Shown: positions 1 through 6,623, counted from the stretch's first letter. The stretch: 25,798 nt of DNA from an uncultured Oscillibacter sp. (GCA_900544105.1 UQUC01000025.1:1-25798); one strand, 5' to 3'. Made by a program: numbers and translations. The notes: a model not told the origin generated them from the sequence alone.

Positions 1-229
1 CCAGCTCTTCCACGCACATGGCATAGGACAGGACGTCGCCGCCGGCGCCGCCGTATTCCTTGGGGAAGTAAATGCCCATCATGCCCAGCTTCGCCATCTT
101 CTCGACGGTCTCCATGGGGAAGCGCTCTTCCTCATCGATCTCCTCAGCCAGAGGCTTGACCTCGTTCTCGGCGAATTCCCGGTACATCTTGCGGAGCATC
201 TGCTGCTCGTTTGTCAGATGAAAATCCAT
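1..229 (-). CDS. bcd: Acyl-CoA dehydrogenase, N-terminal part (butyryl-CoA dehydrogenase-like), cut by window edge
   Basis: Only the first 76 codons are present; the gene continues beyond base 1. The translation begins MDFHLTNEQQMLRKMYREFA and continues with a short helix-rich stretch ending in a FPKEYGGAGGD-type segment at about residues 54-65. That is the typical N-terminal alpha domain of FAD-dependent acyl-CoA dehydrogenases. In Clostridia this family includes butyryl-CoA dehydrogenase, which reduces crotonyl-CoA and usually works with electron-transferring flavoprotein EtfAB. The start ATG at 229-227 follows a GGAGG-type site (TAGGAGGATCGAATC). hbd lies upstream on the same strand but ends in a strong terminator, so this gene has its own promoter and a long leader of about 200 nt. 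The family call is firm; the short-chain (bcd) specificity is inferred from hbd next door. Confidence 0.85.
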   Translation of the reverse strand, partial: MDFHLTNEQQMLRKMYREFAENEVKPLAEEIDEEERFPMETVEKMAKLGMMGIYFPKEYGGAGGDVLSYAMCVEEL

Positions 230-346
230 GATTCGATCCTCCTACAATTTCTTGTTCGGTTATTACAATCTCCCGTCAGCATTTGAAGAATTTCATGACC
301 TCCGGGACAAGCAATACGAGATAGTTTCGGTAAAAAAGCGATTACT

Positions 347-364
347 TTGTTACATTTTTAACAC
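347..364. promoter_or_regulatory. Rex-like operator candidate in the bcd leader
   Basis: The sequence TTGTTACATTTTTAACAC matches 12 of the 14 fixed positions of the clostridial Rex consensus TTGTTAA-N4-TTAACAA. Rex is an NADH-sensing repressor of fermentation genes, including the bcd cluster, in several Clostridia. The site lies about 75-90 nt downstream of the inferred transcription start, so it would act as a roadblock rather than by occluding the promoter. Confidence 0.5.
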
Positions 365-382
365 CGAAAGCTCAAAGAAATC

Positions 383-407
383 GCAACAGCGGCAACGCCC
401 CTGTTGC
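383..407. repeat. Inverted repeat in the bcd leader
   Basis: GCAACAG (383-389) and CTGTTGC (401-407) are perfect 7-bp inverted arms around an 11-nt loop. They lie between the bcd promoter and the Rex-like site. It may be an RNA hairpin in the leader or a binding site; nothing here decides between these. Confidence 0.45.
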
Positions 408-443
408 AACCCAGTGCCCACTTTTCACCTTTACTATGTGAAA

Positions 444-472
444 ATTATAACGCAGCCGTGATAGAAAGGCAA
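444..472 (-). promoter_or_regulatory. Sigma-A promoter of the acyl-CoA dehydrogenase gene
   Basis: On the minus strand TTGCCT (472-467), a 17-nt spacer and TATAAT (449-444) form a good housekeeping promoter. The start point would be near 437, giving a leader of about 208 nt. Together with the hbd terminator it makes this gene a separate transcription unit. Confidence 0.75.
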
Positions 473-578
473 GGAAAAGCGCTTCGTGAAAATTGCCAAA
501 CTTTTAACGCTAAAACTGTCTCAAATGTCGGAATGTCCAGTATCCTTGTAAAATTTACGATTTATTGTTTGAAAATGT

Positions 579-609
579 AAAAAACCGGGCCGCTTTTCAG
601 CGGCCCGGT
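579..609 (-). terminator. Intrinsic terminator of hbd
   Basis: A perfect 10-bp stem, ACCGGGCCGC / GCGGCCCGGT with a 6-nt loop, is followed on the minus strand by TTTTTTACA. It lies 12 bases past the hbd stop codon. Confidence 0.9.
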
Positions 610-620
610 CATGGGATGAT

Positions 621-1457
621 TTACTTGCTGTAATCGTAGAAGCCCTTGCCGGACTTGCGGCCCAGCAGACCGCCGCGGACCATCTTCTTCAGCAGCAGAG
701 CGGGACGATACTTGCCGTCGCCAGTCTCGTTGAAGAGGGTCTCCATGATAGCCAGGCACACGTCCAGGCCGATGAAGTCGCCCAGAGCGAGGGGGCCCAT
801 GGGATGGTTAGCACCCAGCTGCATAGCCTTGTCGATATCCTCCACAGAGGCAACGCCGGTCTCAACCAGGCCGATGGCCTCGTTGATCATGGGGATCAGG
901 ATCTTGTTGACCACAAAGCCGGGAGCCTCAGCAACCTCAACGGGATCCTTGCCGATCTCCTGAGACAGCTTGTAGATAACGTCAAAGGTCTCCTGAGTGG
1001 TGTTAGCACCGCGGATGATCTCCACCAGCTTCATGCTGGGAACGGGGTTGAAGAAGTGCATACCGATGACGGGGTGCTTGAGGCCGTTGCCCATCTCGGT
1101 GATAGACAGAGAGGAGGTGTTGGAAGCAAAGATAGCCTCGGGCTTGCACAGCTCGTCCAGCTCGCAGAGCAGCTCCTTTTTGGTAGCCATGTCTTCCTTG
1201 ACGCACTCGATGATCAGATCGGCGTCAGCGCAGGCGGACTTCTCCTCCACCAGGATGTTGGCCAGCAGAGCGTCCACAGCCTCCTGGGTCATCTTGCCCT
1301 TGGCCACGCGCTTGGCCAGAGAAGCAGCCAGCTTATCCTTGTGCTTCTGAGCGGAAGCCACAGAGCTTGCATACATCAGGGCAGTGTGGCCCTTAGCCGC
1401 GAAAACCTGAGCAATGCCGCTGCCCATGGTGCCGGCGCCGAAAATCGCTACTTTCAT
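621..1457 (-). CDS. hbd: 3-hydroxybutyryl-CoA dehydrogenase
   Basis: This NAD(P)H-dependent enzyme reduces acetoacetyl-CoA to 3-hydroxybutyryl-CoA in the cytosolic butyrate pathway. The 278-residue protein has the usual length. The Rossmann fingerprint GAGTMG is at residues 7-12. The substrate domain carries the H-E catalytic pair in HFFNPVPSMKLVEI (His134, Glu146) and the conserved Asn184 in PGFVVNK. The C-terminal segment GLLGRKSGKGFYDYSK is typical of the family. The start ATG is preceded by AGGAGGACAATTAC. The gene is monocistronic, with its own promoter at 1542-1570 and a terminator at 579-609. It is therefore separate from the dehydrogenase downstream, unlike the single crt-bcd-etfBA-hbd operon known in many Clostridia. 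Tandem Rex-like palindromes lie upstream. Confidence 0.97.
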   Translation of the reverse strand: MKVAIFGAGTMGSGIAQVFAAKGHTALMYASSVASAQKHKDKLAASLAKRVAKGKMTQEAVDALLANILVEEKSACADADLIIECVKEDMATKKELLCELDELCKPEAIFASNTSSLSITEMGNGLKHPVIGMHFFNPVPSMKLVEIIRGANTTQETFDVIYKLSQEIGKDPVEVAEAPGFVVNKILIPMINEAIGLVETGVASVEDIDKAMQLGANHPMGPLALGDFIGLDVCLAIMETLFNETGDGKYRPALLLKKMVRGGLLGRKSGKGFYDYSK

Positions 1458-1541
1458 GTAATTGTCCTCCTGTAATTTATGTGATTATGGGGGGCCGCTG
1501 ACCGGAAAGCATTCCGTCAAGGCCAGTTTCACCTGCTTAGT

Positions 1542-1570
1542 ATTATACGGTCTCCCCCACTATTAAGCAA
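1542..1570 (-). promoter_or_regulatory. Promoter of hbd
   Basis: Minus-strand TTGCTT (1570-1565), 17-nt spacer, TATAAT (1547-1542). The start near 1535 gives a leader of about 78 nt. The -35 resembles those of bcd (TTGCCT) and pckA (TTGCTT). Confidence 0.75.
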
Positions 1571-1619
1571 GGACATTTTCCCCTTCCGGCGGATTTTCTG
1601 CACTTCCCACAAAGGGATC

Positions 1620-1667
1620 GTTAAATTTTTTACATATCCGTTAAATAATTAACGTTAATTCATTAAC
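1620..1667. promoter_or_regulatory. Array of GTTAA-N4-TTAAC palindromes (Rex-like) between hbd and trmB
   Basis: Two perfect GTTAA-N4-TTAAC palindromes are contiguous (1640-1653 and 1654-1667). A third, 9 of 10 arm positions, is at 1620-1633. The core matches the centre of the clostridial Rex operator TTGTTAA-N4-TTAACAA, though the outer T/A positions match poorly. The array sits 50-100 bp upstream of the hbd -35 and directly upstream of the trmB -35 at 1683. hbd is the likely target because Rex commonly controls it; a different regulator with a similar site is possible. Confidence 0.5.
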
Positions 1668-1682
1668 ATTTTCAACCTTCCA

Positions 1683-1711
1683 TTTACAGCGCTGCTTTTT
1701 TATGTTAAAAT
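1683..1711 (+). promoter_or_regulatory. Promoter of trmB
   Basis: TTTACA (1683-1688), 17-nt spacer, TAAAAT (1706-1711) preceded by TGT (1703-1705), an extended -10. It is divergent from the hbd promoter. Confidence 0.75.
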
Positions 1712-1744
1712 GAGTTGATTTTTGACCTGCGGAGGTTTTTGATA

Positions 1745-2440
1745 ATGAGAATGCGGAAAAAGAAGAACCTGGTCCCCAGAATGGAGCGCTGCGCCGCGCA
1801 GCTGATCCGGGACCCCTACGACCACCAGGGCCACTGGCGGGATCTGATGCCGCAGGCCCGGGAGCTTCGGGTGGAGCTGGGCTGTGGCAAGGGCCGCTTC
1901 ACCCATGGCACCGCTGCTGCGGAGCCTGATGTGCTGTTTATCGCCATCGAAGTAGTGCCAGACGCCATGGTGGTAGCCATGGAGCGATGCGTGAACGACG
2001 GCCTCACCAATGTATTTTTCATTGACGCTGATGCCGACCAGCTCCCTCAATTCTTCGCCCCCGGTGAGGTGGATCAAATCTATATTAACTTCTGTGACCC
2101 CTGGCCCAGCAAACGTCACGCCAAGCGCCGCCTGACCCATGGCAACTTCCTGAAGCTGTACCGTCAAGTTCTGAAAATGGGTGGTCAGATCCATTTCAAG
2201 ACGGACAATCAGCCCCTGTTTGAGTTCTCCGTGGAGGAACTGCCCCAGTTTGGCTTCGAGCTGTCTGAGGTCACTCGGAATCTCCACGAAAACGGTCCTG
2301 TGGGTGTTATGACGGACTATGAGGCCAAGTTCCATGAGCTGGGCCAGCCCATCAACCGCTGCGTGGGCACCATGGTAGACTGGGAAGAACCGGAAGTTCC
2401 GGAAGAAACAAAACCCGCCGAGGAAGCTGCTGAGGAATAA
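1745..2440 (+). CDS. trmB: tRNA (guanine-N7-)-methyltransferase
   Basis: TrmB uses S-adenosylmethionine to methylate G46 in the variable loop of tRNAs. The 231-residue protein has the SAM-binding motif ELGCGKG at residues 44-50 and the family signature DPWPSKRH at 118-125, followed by KRRLTHGNFL. A conserved FKTDN segment lies further on. The C-terminus carries an acidic Glu-rich tail (EEPEVPEETKPAEEAAEE) beyond the catalytic core. The ATG at 1745 was chosen because GGAGG at 1731-1735 sits 9 nt upstream; a second in-frame ATG at 1751 is possible. The gene is monocistronic, with its own promoter and terminator, and diverges from hbd. Confidence 0.95.
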   Translation: MRMRKKKNLVPRMERCAAQLIRDPYDHQGHWRDLMPQARELRVELGCGKGRFTHGTAAAEPDVLFIAIEVVPDAMVVAMERCVNDGLTNVFFIDADADQLPQFFAPGEVDQIYINFCDPWPSKRHAKRRLTHGNFLKLYRQVLKMGGQIHFKTDNQPLFEFSVEELPQFGFELSEVTRNLHENGPVGVMTDYEAKFHELGQPINRCVGTMVDWEEPEVPEETKPAEEAAEE

Positions 2441-2448
2441 GATCGGAA

Positions 2449-2477
2449 GGACGCGCCGATGGGCGCGTCCTTTTTTA
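2449..2477 (+). terminator. Intrinsic terminator of trmB
   Basis: GGACGCGCC / GGCGCGTCC, a 9-bp stem with loop GATG, followed by TTTTTT; 8 bases after the trmB stop. Confidence 0.92.
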
Positions 2478-2528
2478 TTTCCGGAAAGGACAGCTCCTTC
2501 CCTTTTCCGATTCCAACTTTCAATGAAG

Positions 2529-2556
2529 AAACCTCTTCGGTTTCCCGAAGAGGTTT
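2529..2556 (-). terminator. Terminator hairpin of the infC-rpmI-rplT operon
   Basis: AAACCTCTTCGG / CCGAAGAGGTTT, a perfect 12-bp stem with loop TTTC, lies 21 bases beyond the rplT stop. The U-run is better on the plus strand (TTTTTT) than on the minus strand (TTTCTTC). It may act in both directions and back up the trmB terminator. Confidence 0.75.
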
Positions 2557-2577
2557 TTTGTTTGAAGAACTGTGTAA

Positions 2578-2928
2578 TTAAGCCTTCTTGGCGATCTCGA
2601 TCAGCTGAGTGAATGCAGCGGGGTTGGAGATAGCCATCTCAGAGAGCATCTTGCGGTTGATCTCGATGCCGGCGACCTTCAGGCCGTGCATGAAGGTGGA
2701 ATAGTTCATGCCGTTCATCTTGCAGGCAGCGGAGATACGGGTGATCCACAGGCTGCGGAAGTCACGCTTCTTCAGCTTGCGGCCGGTGTAAGCGTAGGTC
2801 AGGGACTTCATGACGGCCTGGTTAGCCATCTTGAAGTGCTTGGACTTGGAACCCCAATAGCCCTTGGCCAGCTTCAGAACTTTATTTCTTCTCTTGCGCG
2901 TCATCATCGCGCCCTTGACTCTTGCCAT
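2578..2928 (-). CDS. rplT: 50S ribosomal protein L20
   Basis: L20 binds 23S rRNA early in large-subunit assembly and in Firmicutes represses its own operon at the leader RNA. The 116-residue sequence is standard in length and composition: basic N-terminus MARVKGAMMTRKRRNKVLKL, then KGYWGSKSKHFKMANQAVMK and the globular C-terminal half with RDFRSLWITRISAACK. It is the last gene of infC-rpmI-rplT, 34 bp after rpmI. A GGAGG-type site (ATAGGAGGCTACTACAA) precedes the ATG. Confidence 0.98.
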   Translation of the reverse strand: MARVKGAMMTRKRRNKVLKLAKGYWGSKSKHFKMANQAVMKSLTYAYTGRKLKKRDFRSLWITRISAACKMNGMNYSTFMHGLKVAGIEINRKMLSEMAISNPAAFTQLIEIAKKA

Positions 2929-2962
2929 TTGTAGTAGCCTCCTATTTCAAACGTCTCGTTAC

Positions 2963-3160
2963 TTATTTGTAGGGGATCATCTTGCGGACAGCGTCCATGT
3001 TGGTGACGTCCGCATAACCGCCTGCGCGCAGACGACGAGTGCGCTTGGTGTCCTTCTTGGTGAGGATGTGGCTCTTGAAAGCCTTGGCGCGCTTGACCTT
3101 GCCGGTCTTGGTGAGATTGAAGCGCTTCTTGGCACCGCTGTGAGTCTTCAGTTTCGGCAT
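2963..3160 (-). CDS. rpmI: 50S ribosomal protein L35
   Basis: A 65-residue basic protein beginning MPKLKTHSGAKKRFNLTKTG, the classic L35 start, and ending in the conserved MDAVRKMIPYK. The ATG at 3160 follows GAAGGAGCAACTACA. The reading frame stays open further upstream, but that part has no L35 similarity. It is the middle gene of the infC-rpmI-rplT operon, 38 bp downstream of infC. Confidence 0.98.
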   Translation of the reverse strand: MPKLKTHSGAKKRFNLTKTGKVKRAKAFKSHILTKKDTKRTRRLRAGGYADVTNMDAVRKMIPYK

Positions 3161-3198
3161 TGTAGTTGCTCCTTCCGTGTATTGAAATCTCTTGAAAT

Positions 3199-3717
3199 TT
3201 ACTTGCTCGTCTTGGGAGAGAGGAAGATGGACATCATACGGCCCTCCAGCTTGGCGCTCTTGTCCATGTTGGCCACCTCGGCGCACTGCTCAGCAAACTG
3301 GTTCAGCAGATCCCGGCCGATGTCCGTATGTGCCATTTCGCGGCCGCGGAAGCGGACGGAAACCTTCACCCGGTTGCCATCGGCAATGAACTTCTGGGCG
3401 TTCTTGAGCTTCGTGTTGAAGTCTCCCACGTCGATGCCCGGTGACATCCGGATCTCCTTGATCTCTACCACATGCTGATTCTTGCGGGCTTCCTTCTCCT
3501 TCTTACTCTGCTCAAAGCGGAACTTTCCGTAGTTCATGAGCTTGCAGACAGGGGGGACGGCCTGGGGCGAGATCTTGACAAGATCCAAGCCCTGCTCATC
3601 CGCGATCTTCAAGGCCTCCTGGGAACTCATGATGCCCAGCTGCTGGCCTTCGGCGCCGATGAGTCGGATCTCCTTGTCGAGAATGTCCTCATTCAGTTCA
3701 TGCATTTGCTTAGCTAT
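3199..3717 (-). CDS. infC: Translation initiation factor IF-3, probable AUA start
   Basis: IF-3 binds the 30S subunit, prevents subunit joining and proofreads start-codon choice. The first in-frame ATG is at 3705 (MHELNEDILDKEIRLIG). The strong AAGGAGGT (3734-3727) lies more than 20 nt from it but about 10 nt from an in-frame ATA at 3717-3715. Starting there adds four residues (fM-A-K-Q) and gives 172 residues. Non-AUG starts are a hallmark of infC and allow IF-3 to repress its own translation. Visible landmarks are the N-domain with PPVCKLMNYGKFRFEQSKK, the linker, and the C-domain with EIRMSPGIDVGDFNTKLKNA and KVSVRFRGREMAHTDIG. First gene of the operon, behind an attenuator-like leader. 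Confidence 0.95.
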   Translation of the reverse strand: MAKQMHELNEDILDKEIRLIGAEGQQLGIMSSQEALKIADEQGLDLVKISPQAVPPVCKLMNYGKFRFEQSKKEKEARKNQHVVEIKEIRMSPGIDVGDFNTKLKNAQKFIADGNRVKVSVRFRGREMAHTDIGRDLLNQFAEQCAEVANMDKSAKLEGRMMSIFLSPKTSK

Positions 3718-3735
3718 GGTCGAAGCACCTCCTTC

Positions 3736-3873
3736 TAAAAATCACAAAACGCGGATACCATTTTGGCATCCGCGCAACAACAAACTGCCATCCGGCAGTC
3801 TGGTAACAACGCTGTTGACCTCTTTGCGTCATGCTGGAGGTGAGGCGGATGCGATCAGCCTTCTTTGTTTTGC
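3736..3873 (-). promoter_or_regulatory. infC leader with transcription attenuator (L20-leader type)
   Basis: On the minus strand the roughly 156-nt leader has three parts. First is GCATCCGC (3852-3845). Second is a stable hairpin, ACTGCC-GGAT-GGCAGT (3799-3784). Third is a 10-bp terminator-like stem, GCGGATGCCA / TGGTATCCGC with loop AAA (3773-3751), followed by GTTTTGTGATTTTT just before the Shine-Dalgarno. The early GCATCCGC is an exact 8-nt complement of the terminator's 5' arm, so the two structures are mutually exclusive, as in an antiterminator/terminator pair. L20-controlled attenuation of this operon is established in Bacillus; I have not matched the L20-binding fold itself. Confidence 0.72.
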
Positions 3874-3879
3874 CTTGAT

Positions 3880-3908
3880 AGTATATCAAACCATTTCCGA
3901 TCTGTCAA
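3880..3908 (-). promoter_or_regulatory. Strong promoter of infC-rpmI-rplT
   Basis: Minus-strand TTGACA (3908-3903), 17-nt spacer, TATACT (3885-3880). Perfect -35 box and optimal spacing fit a highly expressed ribosomal operon. Confidence 0.88.
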
Positions 3909-3952
3909 CAGGAAAATCAAGATTTTTTTCTTTCTTTTTTGTGAATAGTTTT

Positions 3953-4004
3953 CCCCGCGGCGGCAACACTATCTTCTGTACGCAGACCGTCCCCCCGCGG
4001 GGAC
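3953..4004. repeat. GC-rich inverted repeats upstream of the 28-codon gene
   Basis: CCCCGCGG (3953-3960) and CCGCGGGG (3995-4002) are inverted copies. A competing hairpin, GTCCCC-CCGC-GGGGAC (3989-4004), uses the second arm. They end just before the ribosome binding site of the small gene, so pairing could affect its expression. I found no convincing -35/-10 pair for that gene. Confidence 0.5.
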
Positions 4005-4023
4005 AGGAAAGGAGGCACGTTCC

Positions 4024-4110
4024 ATGCAGGAGAAAAACCGGGAGAGCAACCAGAAAAACGCTCAGAAGGAGCCCAACGAGCAGAAGAACCAGAAAAACGA
4101 CCGCAAGTAA
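4024..4110 (+). CDS. Small hydrophilic protein of 28 residues
   Basis: A short frame encodes MQEKNRESNQKNAQKEPNEQ followed by KNQKNDRK. It is rich in Lys, Asn, Gln and Glu, with no hydrophobic segment and no Cys. It has a strong ribosome binding site, AAAGGAGG, 8 nt before the ATG and a perfect intrinsic terminator 21 nt after the stop, so it looks like a real, separately transcribed gene. The near-periodic QKN/EQKN units suggest low-complexity, disordered structure. Very small hydrophilic proteins occur among sporulation-related proteins in Firmicutes, but I do not recognise a family and assign no function. It lies between the divergent infC promoter and convergent brnQ. Confidence 0.65.
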   Translation: MQEKNRESNQKNAQKEPNEQKNQKNDRK

Positions 4111-4131
4111 GCCGGCGGCCATCCCATACGC

Positions 4132-4160
4132 AAGCGGCCCGGAGTTTCCGGGCCGCTTTT
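4132..4160 (+). terminator. Terminator of the 28-codon gene
   Basis: AAGCGGCCCGGA / TCCGGGCCGCTT, a 12-bp stem with loop GTT, then TTTT. It also lies in the region convergent with brnQ, but the minus-strand side lacks a U-run. Confidence 0.88.
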
Positions 4161-4223
4161 CATTTGATTTTCTCTGCGTTCATTAAACCGGTTTGCGTCA
4201 AGGGATGATCCAGCGAGATCCCG

Positions 4224-5588
4224 TCACGCGGAGGCCGCATTCTTCGGTCGGCTCAGATGCCAGATCATGCCGATGGCAAAGCCGATGACCGCCGGGAGCA
4301 GCCAGCCCAGATTCTTGTCGAACAGCGGGAGATTGGCTGCGGCGAACTGAATGGGCGCGTCCAGATGGAGGGCCGTCTGCGCGGAACCCGGCAGGGTCTT
4401 CATAAAGTCGAACAAAGCGGCGATCCATGTGGGGATCATCACGGCGATGTACACAACGCGGTCATGCCCGAAAAATCTGCCGATAAACGCCAAGGTGATC
4501 AAGGCAATGGCCGGTGGATAGATCAGCATGAGCACCGGGATGGAATAGTTGATAATGGCACTGAGACCCACGTTGGAGACAGCGAAGGAGAAAGCCGTGA
4601 ACAGAATGGCCCAACCCCGGTAGGAAAACTTTCCGCCGGTCATCTTGTCGAAGGTCTCTGCGCAGGCGGTGACCAGGCCGATGGAGGTTTTCAGGCAGGC
4701 GAAGGTAATGGTGATCGCCAGAATGAGCTGCCCCACGCCGCCCAAGTAATGCCCGGCAATCTGCGTCAGGGCCACGCCGCCGTTTTCAGACAGTTCAAAC
4801 AGGCCTCTGGACTGAGCGCCCACCAGAATGGACACCACATAGATCAGCGCCATCAGCAGGCCCGTGAGGAGGCCGGAAGAGAGGACGTCCTCCGCGATGG
4901 CATCATCGCTGGTCACACCCATGCGGCGGATCACGTCAATCACCACGATGCCGAAGGCCAGACCAGCGATGGCGTCCATGGTACCGTAGCCCTCGATCAG
5001 AGAGGGGAAAAACGCGTCACTCTGATAGGCCTCCACCGGTTCCACGGTGGAAGCGGCGGCACCGGGGGCCAGCAGCGCCGCGATCATCAGCACGGCGAAG
5101 AAGATCAGGAAAATAGGATTGATGATCTTGCCGATCCAGACGGTGATCTTGCCAGGGCGCAGGGAGAAAAACAGCACGAAGGCGAAAAACACGGCAGAGA
5201 AGATCAGCAGATACAGCCATTCTGCCCCGCTGCCCTCCAGCATGGGCGCAACGCCGGTAGTAAAGGACACCGTGGCGCATCTGGGAATGGCGAACAGCGG
5301 CCCGATGGTCAGATACAGCAGGCAGGTAAAGAAGATACCATACCCCTTGCCCACCTTGCCGGCGAGGGTCTGTAATCCGTCTGAACGGGTGATGCCGATG
5401 GCGGCCACACCGAAAACAGGGATCCCCACCGCCGTAATGATAAATCCGATCATGGCGGGAATGGCGTTCCGGCCCGCCATCTGCCCCAGATGGACCGGGA
5501 AGATCAGATTGCCCGCGCCGAAAAACATACCGAACAGCGTCCCGGCCACCAAAAGCTTCTGCCGGACCGTCAGCTTCTTCGTTGTCAT
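4224..5588 (-). CDS. brnQ: Branched-chain amino acid transport system II carrier protein
   Basis: BrnQ (LIVCS family) is an inner-membrane sodium- or proton-coupled importer of leucine, isoleucine and valine. The 454-residue protein is almost wholly hydrophobic, with about 12 predicted membrane spans. It has the family's N-terminal signature GTLFGMFFGAGNLIFPVHLG at residues 16-35. The ATG at 5588 follows AAAGGAGATGATGTTCC. It diverges from a LysR-type regulator across 112 bp, a common arrangement for a regulator and its target, so control by that LysR protein is a reasonable inference. Branched-chain amino acids could feed branched-chain fatty acid synthesis or Stickland-type metabolism; the sequence does not say which. 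I see no clear U-rich terminator downstream. Confidence 0.95.
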   Translation of the reverse strand: MTTKKLTVRQKLLVAGTLFGMFFGAGNLIFPVHLGQMAGRNAIPAMIGFIITAVGIPVFGVAAIGITRSDGLQTLAGKVGKGYGIFFTCLLYLTIGPLFAIPRCATVSFTTGVAPMLEGSGAEWLYLLIFSAVFFAFVLFFSLRPGKITVWIGKIINPIFLIFFAVLMIAALLAPGAAASTVEPVEAYQSDAFFPSLIEGYGTMDAIAGLAFGIVVIDVIRRMGVTSDDAIAEDVLSSGLLTGLLMALIYVVSILVGAQSRGLFELSENGGVALTQIAGHYLGGVGQLILAITITFACLKTSIGLVTACAETFDKMTGGKFSYRGWAILFTAFSFAVSNVGLSAIINYSIPVLMLIYPPAIALITLAFIGRFFGHDRVVYIAVMIPTWIAALFDFMKTLPGSAQTALHLDAPIQFAAANLPLFDKNLGWLLPAVIGFAIGMIWHLSRPKNAASA

Positions 5589-5630
5589 GGAACATCATCT
5601 CCTTTATGGGTCTTATCATATAGGAATCCC

Positions 5631-5658
5631 TTGCAAAAGAGAAACGCAGGGTTATAAT
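5631..5658 (+). promoter_or_regulatory. Promoter of the LysR gene in the brnQ-lysR divergent region
   Basis: TTGCAA (5631-5636), 16-nt spacer, TATAAT (5653-5658). The facing brnQ promoter is not clear; a TATGAT on the minus strand near 5619 is the best -10 but lacks a good -35. AT-rich bases at 5650-5675 could hold the LysR binding site. Confidence 0.65.
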
Positions 5659-5700
5659 AGTTATATGACAAATCGTAATACATAGTTGAAGGAGGGCGCT

Positions 5701-6576
5701 ATGGACAGCAAAAAGCTGGAGATCCTGATGACGGCAGTGAACCTGGGCAGCTTCTCCAAAGCCTCCGAGGTGGTGGGCTACACCCAGTCCGGCCTGACCC
5801 ACCTCATCAACGGCCTGGAACGGGAGATCGGCATGACCCTCATCCGCCGGGACCACAGTGGCATTTCCCTGACAGAGAACGGTGAGGCTCTCCTGCCCGC
5901 CATCCGGGATTATCTCAGCGCCACGGCGAAGCTGGAAAACCAGATCGCCGCCATCACGCAGAAAAAGGCGGAGACCATCCGCGTGGCGGCCTACGCCAGC
6001 CTTGCCATGCACTGGATGCCGGAGATCCTGTACCGGTTCCGCCGGGTGTGCCCGGACACCGACGTAGATCTGCGGATGGTGGACCATGAATTAGAGCCCT
6101 TTGAGCTGCTGGAGGAAGGCCGCACCGACGTGATCTTCGCCGCAAAGCAAAGCCATGTCAACTGCGACTGGACACCGCTGTACAACGATATTATGTACGC
6201 CATTCTCCCGGAGGATTACCCCACCGGGGGACGGGACTCCTTCCCCATCGAAGAATTTGACGGAAAGGAATTTCTGATGCCCTACGGTCGGTTCGACATC
6301 GACGTGAATGCCGCCCTCAGTCCCAAGGGCGTCCGCCCCCAGATCCGCCCCTGTCATGTTGACGATGAAACGGTGATCCGCATGGTCAGCAAGGGACTGG
6401 GCATCTCTATGATGACAGAGATCATGATGCGCGGCAGGACGCAGGGCGTCCAGACGCTGCCGGTCACGCCGCGGGCAGGCCGGGAATTGGGCATAGGGAT
6501 GCCTCTGCGGAAAAATATGCCGGAGGAGGTCCTCCGTCTGCGGGACTGCGTGCTGGATTTCATCCACGAACTGTGA
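5701..6576 (+). CDS. LysR-family transcriptional regulator
   Basis: The 291-residue protein has the LysR plan. A winged helix-turn-helix lies at residues 1-60 (LGSFSKASEVVGYTQSGLTHLINGLE is the recognition region), followed by a linker helix and a periplasmic-binding-like effector domain from about residue 90. The start at 5701 is set by AAGGAGGGCGCT directly upstream; an in-frame TTG at 5686 lies inside the ribosome binding site and was rejected. Effector and targets are unknown. The divergent brnQ suggests an amino acid-related signal, but LysR regulators also act elsewhere. No terminator is seen before the rsmA promoter 18 bp downstream, so read-through into rsmA is possible. Confidence 0.93.
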   Translation: MDSKKLEILMTAVNLGSFSKASEVVGYTQSGLTHLINGLEREIGMTLIRRDHSGISLTENGEALLPAIRDYLSATAKLENQIAAITQKKAETIRVAAYASLAMHWMPEILYRFRRVCPDTDVDLRMVDHELEPFELLEEGRTDVIFAAKQSHVNCDWTPLYNDIMYAILPEDYPTGGRDSFPIEEFDGKEFLMPYGRFDIDVNAALSPKGVRPQIRPCHVDDETVIRMVSKGLGISMMTEIMMRGRTQGVQTLPVTPRAGRELGIGMPLRKNMPEEVLRLRDCVLDFIHEL

Positions 6577-6594
6577 CCAACCGGCGCTCCCCTG

Positions 6595-6623
6595 TTGTGA
6601 TTCCATTCAAAATCAGCTATACT
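6595..6623 (+). promoter_or_regulatory. Promoter of rsmA
   Basis: TTGTGA (6595-6600), 17-nt spacer, TATACT (6618-6623), located between the lysR stop and the rsmA start. Confidence 0.7.

Noticed and set aside
4257..5375. 372-codon plus-strand open frame across brnQ
   Set aside because: Low-complexity Gln/Gly/His/Asp-rich translation typical of the antisense of a membrane protein gene.
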